Positions 8,071 through 16,226 of a stretch of DNA of 64,000 bases are shown in pieces. This DNA comes from Pseudarthrobacter siccitolerans (GTDB taxonomy: Bacteria > Actinomycetota > Actinomycetes > Actinomycetales > Micrococcaceae): contig NZ_JAUSXB010000001.1 of the NCBI RefSeq assembly GCF_030823375.1, positions 930,001-994,000 on the forward strand. The letters run 5' to 3'. Numbering within the stretch: the stretch's first letter is position 1; every line of letters begins with the position of its first letter. The notes under the pieces were generated by a model. It saw nothing but the letters and a program-made list of their open reading frames with translations. It searched no databases and was not told where the DNA came from. The translations under genes were made by a program, and so were the position numbers.

Positions 8071-9000
8071 TCACTCCGCAGTCAGTTCGACATCCAGCCC
8101 GAGGTCCAGGGCGGCCACAGTGTGTGTGAGGGCGCCGATGGAGATGACATCCACTCCGGTGGCGGCGATCCCTGCCACCGTCGCGAGGTTCACGTTCCCG
8201 CTGGCTTCAACGCGTGCGCGCCCGGCCACCAGCGCCACCCCGGCCTTCAGCTCCTCTACGGTGAAGTTGTCCAGCATGATGGTGTCCACGCCGGCCGCCA
8301 GCACCGGCTCGATCTGGTCCATCCGGTCCACCTCCACCTCGAAGTGGGTGGTGTGTCCCAGTTGTGCCTTGGCCGCGGCGAGCAGCTCGGTCAGCCGGGC
8401 GGGGTCCCCTCCGGTCATCACGGCGAGGTGGTTGTCCTTGGCCAGGACGGCGTCGGAGAGGCTGTACCGGTGGTTGGCGCCACCGCCGCAGCGCACCGCG
8501 AACCGTTCAAGGATCCGCAGCCCGGGCGTGGTTTTGCGGGTGTCCGTGATCCGGGCGGACGTCCCCTCAGTCAGCTGGACGAACTGGGCGGTCTTTGTGG
8601 CGATGGCGGACATGCGCTGCACGAGGTTCAGGGCCACCCGTTCGGCGAGCAGCACGGACCGGGCGCGTCCGCTGACCCGCGCGAGGTGCATGCCGGCGTC
8701 GAACCTTCCCCCGTCGGCGAGCAGCAGCTCCACGTCGGATTCCGGGTCCACCAGCTGCATGGCGTCCCGAAACACGGTGGCGCCGCTGAAGACCCCGGGT
8801 ACGCGGGCGTTCAGGACTGCGGTGGCGCGGGCGCCGGCGGGGATCAGCAGCTGGGAGGTGATGTCTCCGGCAGGAGCGTCCTCGGCGAAGGCCCGCTCCA
8901 GGATTTCCCGCACCGGAGCCGACGGCAGCGTCAGGTCCAGCCGCGGGGCGCCGGTGCCCGGTGCAGTCACGGGATGGTCGGTCATTGCCAGTTCACTCAT
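8071..9000 (-). CDS. nadC: Nicotinate-nucleotide pyrophosphorylase (carboxylating)
   Basis: 309 residues. Converts quinolinate and PRPP to nicotinate mononucleotide. Key stretches are DAPAGDITSQLL near the N-terminus, ERVALNLVQRMSAIATKT, DTRKTTPGLR, the double-basic segment AVRCGGGANHRYSLSDAVLAKDNHL, EVEVD, and the C-terminal EASGNVN and DVISIGALTH. ATG 9000 overlaps the end of nadB by eight bases; ATG 8985 is an alternative. The open frame extends much further upstream over nadB but that part has no coding character of its own. Confidence 0.95.
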   Translation of the reverse strand: MSELAMTDHPVTAPGTGAPRLDLTLPSAPVREILERAFAEDAPAGDITSQLLIPAGARATAVLNARVPGVFSGATVFRDAMQLVDPESDVELLLADGGRFDAGMHLARVSGRARSVLLAERVALNLVQRMSAIATKTAQFVQLTEGTSARITDTRKTTPGLRILERFAVRCGGGANHRYSLSDAVLAKDNHLAVMTGGDPARLTELLAAAKAQLGHTTHFEVEVDRMDQIEPVLAAGVDTIMLDNFTVEELKAGVALVAGRARVEASGNVNLATVAGIAATGVDVISIGALTHTVAALDLGLDVELTAE

Positions 9001-10843
9001 GGACGAGGCTCGCTTTCGGGCGGGTTCGGGAAGATTCTTCAAATTCGGCAGCGATACCGGCAGCATCGGCCGGATCATCGCTCCGGTAATGGGCGCCGAG
9101 CGACTCACTGCGCTCGTGGGCTGCAGCCACCAGCATCTGCGCGGCCAACAACAGGTTCCGGTCCTCATGCAGGCGGGTGTCTGTACCAGCGGAAACAGCT
9201 TCAGGACGAACGACGGCGGCCCAGTGAACAAGTGCCTCCCCCGCCTCCCGCAGCAACGCCCCAGAGCGAAGCACCCCAGCCTTGGCAGTCATCAACCGCC
9301 GCAGTGCCTCCCGCGAAAAGGCAGTTTCGCGCCCCCCACCCCCACCGAAACCCGAGATCCCGGCCGCCTCGCCTGGTGTTTGCGTTTCCTGCCCGGCACC
9401 CAACGTTTGCTGCCCGACGTCGGCCGAGGGTGTTCCGGAAGCGAGCGTCAAGGGGAGGCCGCCCGCGGCCGAGACAGCGAGCGGAGGAACAGCCTCGGCC
9501 GGCGCCCCCCAGCCACTGCCGTCCTCACCGGAGAGGAAGTCTTCAACAGCGCGCCGGCCGAAGACGAGGCCCTCCAGTAGGGAGTTGCTGGCCAGGCGGT
9601 TTGCCCCTTGGACACCCGTGCAGGCAACTTCCCCGGCGGCATAGAGCCCGGGAACGGTGGTCCGGGCGTGGAGGTCGGTGGCTACCCCGCCCATCCAGTA
9701 GTGGGCCGCAGGCGCAACAGGGACCAGTTCGCGGGTCCAGTCGATACCGGCGTCGCGGGTGCGCTGGCTGAGGGTGGGGAAGCGCTCGGCCAGGAATCCG
9801 GGGCCCTTGGTCTGTTCAATGACCCGTGCGTCAAGGTAGACATGGCCGTTGGGATCGCCGAGCTTGGCCAGGTGCAGGGCTATGCTGCGGGACACGACGT
9901 CGCGCGGGGCGAGTTCCGCGTCGGAGTGGTACGCCCGCATGAACCGCTTGCCGTTCCCATCGACGAGGATGGCTCCCTCACCGCGGACGGCTTCGGAGAT
10001 GAGGAGCGGATCCTGGTCCAGCGCGGGCGCTGTGCCCGGGTTCGCTGCGCTGGCGCCGGGAACCAGGCAGGTGGGGTGGAACTGGAAGAATTCCAGGTCA
10101 GCCACGGCCGCCCCGACGCGGACAGCGAGCGCAAGGCCGTCGGCGGTGGCCACCGCGGGATTGGTGGTCTGGGCAAACAACTGGCCGGCTCCGCCGGTTG
10201 CCAGCAGGACGGCGTCGCCGCGCAGGGATGCTGAACGGCCGTCCCGAACGAACTCAACACCGTTGACGGTGCCTTGTTCCTGCAGGAGTGCGGTGGCGTG
10301 GGCGCCCGTATGAATCGTCAGGGTACCGTCCGCTTGCCGGGCCAGGACTGTACGGATCAGGGCAGCGGCGACCTTCGTGCCCGTGGCGTCGCCGCCAGCG
10401 TGCAGGATGCGGGGCGCGGAGTGTGCCGCTTCCAGCCCCAGTGCCGGGCCGCCGCCGGCACCGGTGTCAAAGTGCACGCCGAAGCGCTCCAGCCCGGCGA
10501 TGTCCCGCCGCGCCTCGGTGCACATCAGCCGGACGGCTGCTTCGTCGCAGTGTCCCGCGCCAGCCAGGAGTGTGTCGGTGATGTGGGCCGCGACCGTGTC
10601 CCCGGGAGCGGGCTCGTCCAGCACAGCCGAGATACCGCCCTGGGCGTACCAGGTGTTGCTCTCGCGAAGCTGGCCTTTGCTCAACAGCACCACGTCGGCG
10701 CCGGCATCCGCTGCCAGCAGTGCGGCGTAGAGTCCGGCGATACCGCTGCCGACGACGATCAGCCGCTGGCGGACAGTGGCACCGCCATTGCCCCGGGGTA
10801 CGGTTCCCGCCGCAGGGGCGGGCGTGTTCGCCTGCCGGTTCAT
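8993..10843 (-). CDS. nadB: L-aspartate oxidase
   Basis: 616 residues, longer than the usual about 540. It oxidises L-aspartate to iminoaspartate for NadA. The FAD dinucleotide fold is at the N-terminus (VVGSGIAGLYAALLAADAG), then KGQLRESNTWYAQGGISAVL, and the substrate/flavin region PTCLVPG through RDVVSRSIA. Downstream comes GLYAAGEVACTGVQGANRLASNSLLEGLVFGRRA. Between that motif and the C-terminal helical domain sits a Gly/Ala/Pro-rich stretch of about 80 residues that looks like an unstructured insertion. ATG overlaps the nadA stop by one base (TAATG), indicating translational coupling. Confidence 0.95.
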   Translation of the reverse strand: MNRQANTPAPAAGTVPRGNGGATVRQRLIVVGSGIAGLYAALLAADAGADVVLLSKGQLRESNTWYAQGGISAVLDEPAPGDTVAAHITDTLLAGAGHCDEAAVRLMCTEARRDIAGLERFGVHFDTGAGGGPALGLEAAHSAPRILHAGGDATGTKVAAALIRTVLARQADGTLTIHTGAHATALLQEQGTVNGVEFVRDGRSASLRGDAVLLATGGAGQLFAQTTNPAVATADGLALAVRVGAAVADLEFFQFHPTCLVPGASAANPGTAPALDQDPLLISEAVRGEGAILVDGNGKRFMRAYHSDAELAPRDVVSRSIALHLAKLGDPNGHVYLDARVIEQTKGPGFLAERFPTLSQRTRDAGIDWTRELVPVAPAAHYWMGGVATDLHARTTVPGLYAAGEVACTGVQGANRLASNSLLEGLVFGRRAVEDFLSGEDGSGWGAPAEAVPPLAVSAAGGLPLTLASGTPSADVGQQTLGAGQETQTPGEAAGISGFGGGGGRETAFSREALRRLMTAKAGVLRSGALLREAGEALVHWAAVVRPEAVSAGTDTRLHEDRNLLLAAQMLVAAAHERSESLGAHYRSDDPADAAGIAAEFEESSRTRPKASLVHE

Positions 10844-12147
10844 TACGGCCTGGCAGCGAGCATGCGCTCGAGCGCGGTGCGGGCGTGGTCCTGCACGGAG
10901 TCAGCCACGGTGATCCGGTTGACGATCCGCCCTGCAACCAGCTCCTCGAGGACCCACGCCAAATATCCAGGGTGGATCCGGTACATGGTGGAGCAGGGGC
11001 AAATCACGGGATCGAGGCAGAAGATGGTGTGCTGCGGGTATTCGGCAGCGAGCCGGTTCACCATGTTGATTTCGGTGCCGATGGCGAACGCGGTGGGCTC
11101 GGTGGCCGCGGCGATGGCCTTCTTAATGAAGTCCGTGGAGCCGGCGGAGTCGGCCGCGTCCACCACCTCCATGGGGCATTCGGGGTGGACGATCACCTGG
11201 ACGCCGGGGAAGTCGGCCCTGGCCTGTTCGATCTGCGCAACGTTGAAGCGCTTGTGCACTGAACAGAATCCGTGCCACAGGATGACCCGGGAATCCAGCA
11301 GTGCCTGCTCGTCGTTGCCGCCGAGATCCTTGCGGGGATTCCACATGGGCATCTGCTCCAAGGGCACGCCCAGTGCCTTGGCGGTGTTGCGGCCCAGGTG
11401 CTGGTCCGGGAAGAACAGCACCCGCTGGCCGCGCTCGAACGCCCACTCCAGGACGGTTTTAGCGTTCGAGGAGGTGCAGACGATGCCGCCGTTCTCGCCG
11501 CAGAAAGCCTTCAGGGCTGCGGAGGAATTCATGTAGGTGACCGGGATGACCGGAACCCGGCCTTCGGCGTCGGGCTCGGTGCCGAAGATCTCCTCAAGCT
11601 GCTCCCAGCACTCGGCCACGGAGTCGGCGTCAGCCATGTCCGCCATGGAGCAGCCGGCCGCCAGGTTGGGCAGGATGACAGCCTGTTCGGGCGCGGAGAG
11701 GATGTCAGCGGTTTCGGCCATGAAGTGGACGCCGCAGAACACGATGGCCTCGGCGTCCGGCCGCGTGAGCGCGGCGTTGGCCAGCTGGAAGGAGTCGCCC
11801 ACGAAGTCCGCGTACTGGATGACTTCGTCGCGCTGGTAAAAGTGCCCCAGGATGACGGCCCGGTCGCCCAATACAGCCTTAGCGGCGAGGATCCGTTCGC
11901 CCAGCTCGGCGTCGCTGGCGCGCTTGTACTCCTCCGGCAGTTGCCCCTGGCGCGGCGTTGCGGCGGGGGCCACGTCAGCGCTTGAGGCACCGGGGCCGTA
12001 GGCGGGAACGCCGGCGAGCGCCTCGGCAAGGTCGTAGTCCCATGGGCCCTTGGCCAGGGCGGGGCTGCAGGTGCCGCCCTTCGCCGCCGCGCCGTTCTCC
12101 GCCTGCTCGCGCGTGATCAGCTGGATTGCTGTGTTGACGCTGCTCAT
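10843..12147 (-). CDS. nadA: Quinolinate synthase A
   Basis: 434 residues; condenses iminoaspartate with dihydroxyacetone phosphate to quinolinate. Three widely spaced cysteines suited to the [4Fe-4S] cluster are visible in IVFCGVHFMAE, VHPECPMEV and CLDPVICPCSTMYRIHPGYL. Other family marks are ILGHFYQRDEVIQYADFVGDS and CTSSNA. The N-terminal about 75 residues precede the catalytic core. ATG 12147 has an AGGAG site and overlaps the nrtR stop (ATGA); the longer open frame upstream is rejected. Confidence 0.95.
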   Translation of the reverse strand: MSSVNTAIQLITREQAENGAAAKGGTCSPALAKGPWDYDLAEALAGVPAYGPGASSADVAPAATPRQGQLPEEYKRASDAELGERILAAKAVLGDRAVILGHFYQRDEVIQYADFVGDSFQLANAALTRPDAEAIVFCGVHFMAETADILSAPEQAVILPNLAAGCSMADMADADSVAECWEQLEEIFGTEPDAEGRVPVIPVTYMNSSAALKAFCGENGGIVCTSSNAKTVLEWAFERGQRVLFFPDQHLGRNTAKALGVPLEQMPMWNPRKDLGGNDEQALLDSRVILWHGFCSVHKRFNVAQIEQARADFPGVQVIVHPECPMEVVDAADSAGSTDFIKKAIAAATEPTAFAIGTEINMVNRLAAEYPQHTIFCLDPVICPCSTMYRIHPGYLAWVLEELVAGRIVNRITVADSVQDHARTALERMLAARP

Positions 12148-12854
12148 ACTTTGCTCCTGTTGTCTGGGTCGAGGCCGGGCAGGCCGGTAAAGCGGTAGAG
12201 GCGGGGCGGGCGGTGTTTGCCGCCCTGGAGGTATTCGCCGGTTTCCTCTATCTCCGGCGTGGATTTGAGCTGGCGCCGGAAGTTCGCCGGGTCCAGCTGG
12301 CGGTCCAGCACAGCCTCGTAGACTTCCCGGACCTGGGCCAGGGTGAAGTACTCCCCCAGCAGGTGGTAGGCCACCGAGCCGTAGGCCAGCTTGTTCCGCA
12401 GCCGCCACAACGCGTAGTCCACAATCGCGTTGTGATCAAAGGCCAGTTCGCCGAGCCGGTCCGCCCGGAACCACCTGACGTTCTCGGACTCGTCTGCCAG
12501 GGCGGCTTCCGTCGGCTGCACCAGGGCCCAGTAGACGATGGAGACCACCCGCTGCGTGGGAGAGCGGTGGAGGCCGCCGAAGGCGTACAGCTGCTCGAGG
12601 TAGCTCGGAGCGAGGCCGGTGGTCTCCCGCAGGTTGCGGGAAGCCGCGTCCTGCAGGGATTCCGAGTGGCTCAACGGCCCACCGGGCAACGCCCACAAGC
12701 CTTTGAACGGTTCCCGGATCCGCCGGACCAGCGGCAGCCAGAGCGTGGGCCGCCCCGAGCGTTCACTGGGGCGGAGCGCGAAGATGACGGTGGAGATGGC
12801 GAGCGACGGCGGCGCGGCCTGGCGCTCCGAGACGTTTGCTGAACTCGTGTACAT
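12144..12854 (-). CDS. nrtR: NrtR-type regulator of NAD biosynthesis (Nudix + winged helix)
   Basis: 236 residues. A Nudix-fold domain (about residues 15-140) carries the modified Nudix box GPLSHSESLQDAASRNLRETTG, in which catalytic acidic residues of a true hydrolase are partly missing. A C-terminal winged-helix domain (about 150-225, FTLAQVREVYEAVLDRQLDPANFRRQL) follows. This architecture is typical of NrtR, a repressor that senses ADP-ribose or NAD derivatives. It is the first gene of the nadABC operon and sits behind a perfect palindrome. AAGGAGG five bases before ATG 12854 decides that start over GTG 12860. An ADP-ribose hydrolase role is possible but less likely. Confidence 0.9.
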   Translation of the reverse strand: MYTSSANVSERQAAPPSLAISTVIFALRPSERSGRPTLWLPLVRRIREPFKGLWALPGGPLSHSESLQDAASRNLRETTGLAPSYLEQLYAFGGLHRSPTQRVVSIVYWALVQPTEAALADESENVRWFRADRLGELAFDHNAIVDYALWRLRNKLAYGSVAYHLLGEYFTLAQVREVYEAVLDRQLDPANFRRQLKSTPEIEETGEYLQGGKHRPPRLYRFTGLPGLDPDNRSKV

Positions 12855-12900
12855 TTCCACCTCCTTCCGCCCTGCCGCGGCTGCCCATTGAAGCCCGCCT

Positions 12901-12925
12901 AGTTATGGTCAAACTGACCATAACT
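12901..12925. promoter_or_regulatory. Perfect 25-bp palindrome, probable NrtR box
   Basis: AGTTATGGTCA-AAC-TGACCATAACT: two perfect 11-bp arms. On the minus strand a TAGAAT hexamer (12927-12932) ends one base before it, so the palindrome covers the expected transcription start of nrtR-nadABC. This is classic repressor placement. A weak -35 (TTGGCA, 19-bp spacing) is at 12952-12957. The permease gene lies on the other side, 200 bases away. Confidence 0.75.
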
Positions 12926-13124
12926 GATTCTACGGGCAACCGCCCCTCAATTGCCAAATGTTTCTGGAGGCTTTCGCCGTAGGTGGCATCCGAACTCGGG
13001 TCCTATGGAAGCCGGGCAGCCCCATGCCAGGAGCTCCTGATGCGGGCAGTGCAGCCGCGAGACGGTAAATTCAAGTGGTCCCACGAGGAGCCACCAACCA
13101 GACCCCAAGAAGGTTCAGCAGCAA

Positions 13125-14501
13125 ATGACGATGAAGTCCACCGAAACCCGTCCACCAGGCCACCTGGGCCACAGCATGAAGCCCCGCCAGCTCACCATGA
13201 TGGGCCTGGGCAGCGCGATCGGCGCCGGCCTCTTCCTCGGGTCCGGGGCAGGCGTGCAGGCAGCCGGTCCTGCCGTACTCATCTCCTACCTGGTGGCCGG
13301 CACCCTGATCATCCTGGTGATGTGGGCGATGGGCGAAATGGCTGCCGCGAACCCGAACAGCGGTGCCTTCTCCGTTTACGCCGAACGGGCCCTGGGAAAA
13401 ACGGCCGGCGCCACGATCGGCTGGCTCTGGTGGCTGCAACTGGTGGTGGTGATTGCCGCCGAGGCACTCGGCGGGGCCGGGCTCCTCTTCTCCGTGTGGC
13501 CGGTGGTCCCGGTCTGGGCGCTCGCGCTGGTCTTTATGGTCGTATTCACCGCCATCAACCTTGCCGGCGTCAGGAATTTCGGCGAGTTCGAGTTCTGGTT
13601 CGCCATCCTCAAGGTCGCGGCCATCATCCTGTTCCTGGTGATCGGCGCCGCCCTTCTCCTGGGCCTGCTGCCGGACGTGGCGTCGCCGGGCCTGGCCAAC
13701 CTGACGTCCGATTTCGCCCCCGCGGGACTGGGCGGGATCGCGGCGGCACTTTTTGTGGTCATCTTCGCCTTCGGCGGCACTGAGATCGTGTCCGTGGCGG
13801 CGGCTGAAACCGAAGACCCTGAACACAGCGTGGGCAAAGCGATCCGGACGGTAATGTGGCGCATCCTGGTTTTCTACATCGGATCCGTTTTTGTGATTGC
13901 CGCCGTCCTGCCGGCCACGTCGGAAAGCCTGGACTCACCCTTCGCCGGCGTCCTGAACGCCGCCCGCATCCCAGGCGCCGCGACGGCAATCACCCTCGTG
14001 GCCGTCGTCGCCCTCCTCTCGGCACTGAACGCCAACCTCTACGGTGCATCGCGGATGGCCTACTCGCTTGCCGAGCGAGGCGAGGCACCACGGTTCCTGA
14101 CCCGCCTGAGCGGCGCCAACGTGCCGATGCTGGCGGTCGGCGTGTCCGTCGCCTTCGGTTTCGTGGCCACTGTCCTTGAGCTGCTGTTCCCGGAGCGGAT
14201 CCTTCCCGCACTGTTCCAGCTGGTGGGATCCACCTGCCTGGTGGTATGGGGCAGCGCGCTGGTCTCCCAGCTGGTCCTGCGGCGCCGGGCCGACCGGGAC
14301 GGCACTCCCCTGCCGCTGAGGATGAAGGGCTTTCCGGCCCTGACGATTGTGGGGCTCGTCCTGCTGGGCCTGATTTTCGCCGTGGGCTTCAGTGCCGAAA
14401 GCAGCCGCGTCCAGCTGTTCAGCACCTTTGGCCTGATCGCGGGGATCGCGGCGGCCTGCGCAGCGGGTGCCCGGCTCAGCACCAGGACCAGCCGCAGGTA
14501 G
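13125..14501 (+). CDS. APC-superfamily amino acid permease
   Basis: 458 residues with about 12 hydrophobic segments. The APC family signature is clear: a consensus start of TM1 (GLGSAIGAGLFLGSGAGVQAAGPAVLIS), MGEMAAANPNSGAFSVYAERALG, and FGGTEIVSVAAAETEDPE in the TM6 region. It should import an amino acid by proton symport; the substrate is not specified by the sequence. AAGAAGG at 13107 gives 11-base spacing to ATG 13125; ATG 13131 is also in frame. It stands divergent from the NAD operon, but nothing links the two functionally beyond the shared intergenic region. Confidence 0.9.
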   Translation: MTMKSTETRPPGHLGHSMKPRQLTMMGLGSAIGAGLFLGSGAGVQAAGPAVLISYLVAGTLIILVMWAMGEMAAANPNSGAFSVYAERALGKTAGATIGWLWWLQLVVVIAAEALGGAGLLFSVWPVVPVWALALVFMVVFTAINLAGVRNFGEFEFWFAILKVAAIILFLVIGAALLLGLLPDVASPGLANLTSDFAPAGLGGIAAALFVVIFAFGGTEIVSVAAAETEDPEHSVGKAIRTVMWRILVFYIGSVFVIAAVLPATSESLDSPFAGVLNAARIPGAATAITLVAVVALLSALNANLYGASRMAYSLAERGEAPRFLTRLSGANVPMLAVGVSVAFGFVATVLELLFPERILPALFQLVGSTCLVVWGSALVSQLVLRRRADRDGTPLPLRMKGFPALTIVGLVLLGLIFAVGFSAESSRVQLFSTFGLIAGIAAACAAGARLSTRTSRR

Positions 14502-14573
14502 AGTAGTCCCGAGCACGAGGTTCCGACGCGCCGGGTCCCGCCTGGGCGCCGTAAGTTGATGAGGACTGACACC

Positions 14574-15401
14574 ATGAGCGGCAGGCACACCGGCGAGCAG
14601 CATTCGCACACCGTGGAGGGCACCGACCCCCAACTGTATGTGGCGGTGCATGATCCTGCCGCCGACGCCGGCCTCCGGCCCGTCCTGCTCCTGCACGGCT
14701 TCTCGTCGTCCAGCAAACTCAACTGGGAGGATACCGGCTGGGTGGCTGCGCTGCTCGAGGCCGGCCGCCGCGTCATCATGGTGGACCTGCCCGGACACGG
14801 CCGCAGCGGCGCCCCGGAGGACCGTGATTCCTACTCCCCCAGCAGGATCCGTGCGGACCTGCTGCAGGTGGCGTTCGACGCCGGCGTGCGGCCTGTGCAG
14901 GCCGGCGACCCTGCCAGTGGACTGGACCTGGTGGGCTATTCCCTGGGTTCCCGGCTCGCCTGGGAGTTCGCCGCCACCCAGCCCGAGATGGTGCACCGGA
15001 TTGTCCTGGGCGGGCCGAACACCGCGGACCCGCTGGCGGAGTTCGATCTCGCCGCCGCACAGGATTACCTGGCCGACGGAACTCCCATCGCGGACGAGTC
15101 CACGGCCAGGCTGCTCAAAATGGCGCTGCTGCTGCCCAGCAACAACATCTTCGCCCTGCTGTCGCTGGTGGAAGCCATCAAGGCCGAACCCTACGATCCC
15201 GCCGAGGCGGTCCCGCATGTGCCGATGCTCCTGGTGGCCGGTGACCAGGACGAGCGCGCGGGCAGCCTTCCGCAACTGGCCGGACTGGCCCAGGGCGCCG
15301 GTGCCCTGGCGGAACAGCTGACGCTGCCGGGCCGCAACCACACCAACGCCGTGACCAGCCGTGCCTTCAAGCAGGCAGCCATTTCCTTCCTCGCCGTCTG
15401 A
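14574..15401 (+). CDS. Alpha/beta hydrolase
   Basis: 275 residues with the alpha/beta-hydrolase layout: oxyanion-loop motif LLLHGFSSSS, DLPGHGRSG, nucleophile elbow GYSLGSRLAW, an acidic residue in LLVAGDQDERAG, and a C-terminal histidine in PGRNHTNAV. It is cytoplasmic by appearance. ATG 14574 has a GAGG nine bases upstream and is chosen over the in-frame TTG/ATG at 14556/14559. The substrate is unknown. It follows the permease by about 70 bases on the same strand and could be co-transcribed with it. Confidence 0.85.
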   Translation: MSGRHTGEQHSHTVEGTDPQLYVAVHDPAADAGLRPVLLLHGFSSSSKLNWEDTGWVAALLEAGRRVIMVDLPGHGRSGAPEDRDSYSPSRIRADLLQVAFDAGVRPVQAGDPASGLDLVGYSLGSRLAWEFAATQPEMVHRIVLGGPNTADPLAEFDLAAAQDYLADGTPIADESTARLLKMALLLPSNNIFALLSLVEAIKAEPYDPAEAVPHVPMLLVAGDQDERAGSLPQLAGLAQGAGALAEQLTLPGRNHTNAVTSRAFKQAAISFLAV

Positions 15402-15507
15402 GAGACGTCGGGTTGAATTAATTCCCGGCCGCCTGCCCATCCCCCTCCTGCCGCCCCTTCCCCGGCGGTAGGCTGAAAGGGAGGGCTGGAACCGCCGGGA
15501 GGGCCAC

Positions 15508-16155
15508 ATGGATATGCGTTTTGAAGACCGCACGGAGGCCGGCGAGCGGCTGGCTGCAGTCCTGACGCAGTTCCGTGAGCGGCCGGACACTGTTGTCCTG
15601 GGCCTGGCCCGCGGCGGAATCCCGGTGGCGGCGGCAGCAGCCAAAGCCCTGTACCTTCCGCTCGGTGCCGTCCTGGTGCGCAAACTCGGCATCCCCGGGC
15701 ACGAGGAAACGGCGTATGGAGCCCTGGCATGGGCCCGCGGGCGGACCGTGCGCCTGCTCAACAAGCCGCTGCTGGACCGGGTCCGGGAACATGGAGTCCG
15801 CGACGACCTCCTGCATCAGGTGGAGCAGCGGGAACAGGGCGAACTGCTCCGCCGCGTGGAACTCTACCCCCGGACAGATCAGGAGATTTCAGGCAAAACC
15901 GTCCTGCTGATCGACGACGGCCTGGCCACCGGCGCCACTATGAGGGCCGCCGTCGAGGCCGTCCGGGAGGGCGGGGCGGAGGTTGTGGTGGCCGCCGCGC
16001 CCGTTGGCTCCATTGAAGCGGAGGCATCCGTGGAGCGGGTGTGCGACGCCGTGCTGTGCCTGCATCTGCCGGGCAAATTCCGTGCCGTGGGCAGTTTCTA
16101 CCGGCACTTCGAACAACTGACGGACGATGACGCCATCAGCTACCTGAAGCAGTAG
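15508..16155 (+). CDS. Phosphoribosyltransferase-domain protein
   Basis: 215 residues. The PRPP-binding loop VLLIDDGLATGATM is intact. Upstream is VLGLARGGIPVA, the segment containing the phosphate-binding loop of type-I phosphoribosyltransferases, and YGALAWARG. This is the stand-alone orphan phosphoribosyltransferase type found beside stress or esterase genes in many bacteria, where the true substrate is unclear; a purine or pyrimidine salvage role cannot be assumed. GGAGG lies five bases before the ATG. A strong hairpin terminator follows. Confidence 0.85.
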   Translation: MDMRFEDRTEAGERLAAVLTQFRERPDTVVLGLARGGIPVAAAAAKALYLPLGAVLVRKLGIPGHEETAYGALAWARGRTVRLLNKPLLDRVREHGVRDDLLHQVEQREQGELLRRVELYPRTDQEISGKTVLLIDDGLATGATMRAAVEAVREGGAEVVVAAAPVGSIEAEASVERVCDAVLCLHLPGKFRAVGSFYRHFEQLTDDDAISYLKQ

Positions 16156-16170
16156 CAGCGCCTGGCGACG

Positions 16171-16201
16171 GCGGGCCCGGACCAATAAGGTCCGGGCCCG
16201 C
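16171..16201. terminator. Strong bidirectional hairpin terminator
   Basis: A 13-bp perfect stem (GCGGGCCCGGACC / GGTCCGGGCCCGC) with an AATAA loop between two convergent genes. Confidence 0.85.
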
Positions 16202-16226
16202 TGCGTCCCGGCGTGGGACCATGCGG

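Noticed and set aside
8008..9771. 587-codon plus-strand frame opposite nadC/nadB
   Set aside because: Antisense shadow; both real genes carry all catalytic motifs and fit the operon overlaps.
10274..11536. 420-codon plus-strand frame opposite nadB/nadA
   Set aside because: Shadow without start context or recognisable domain.
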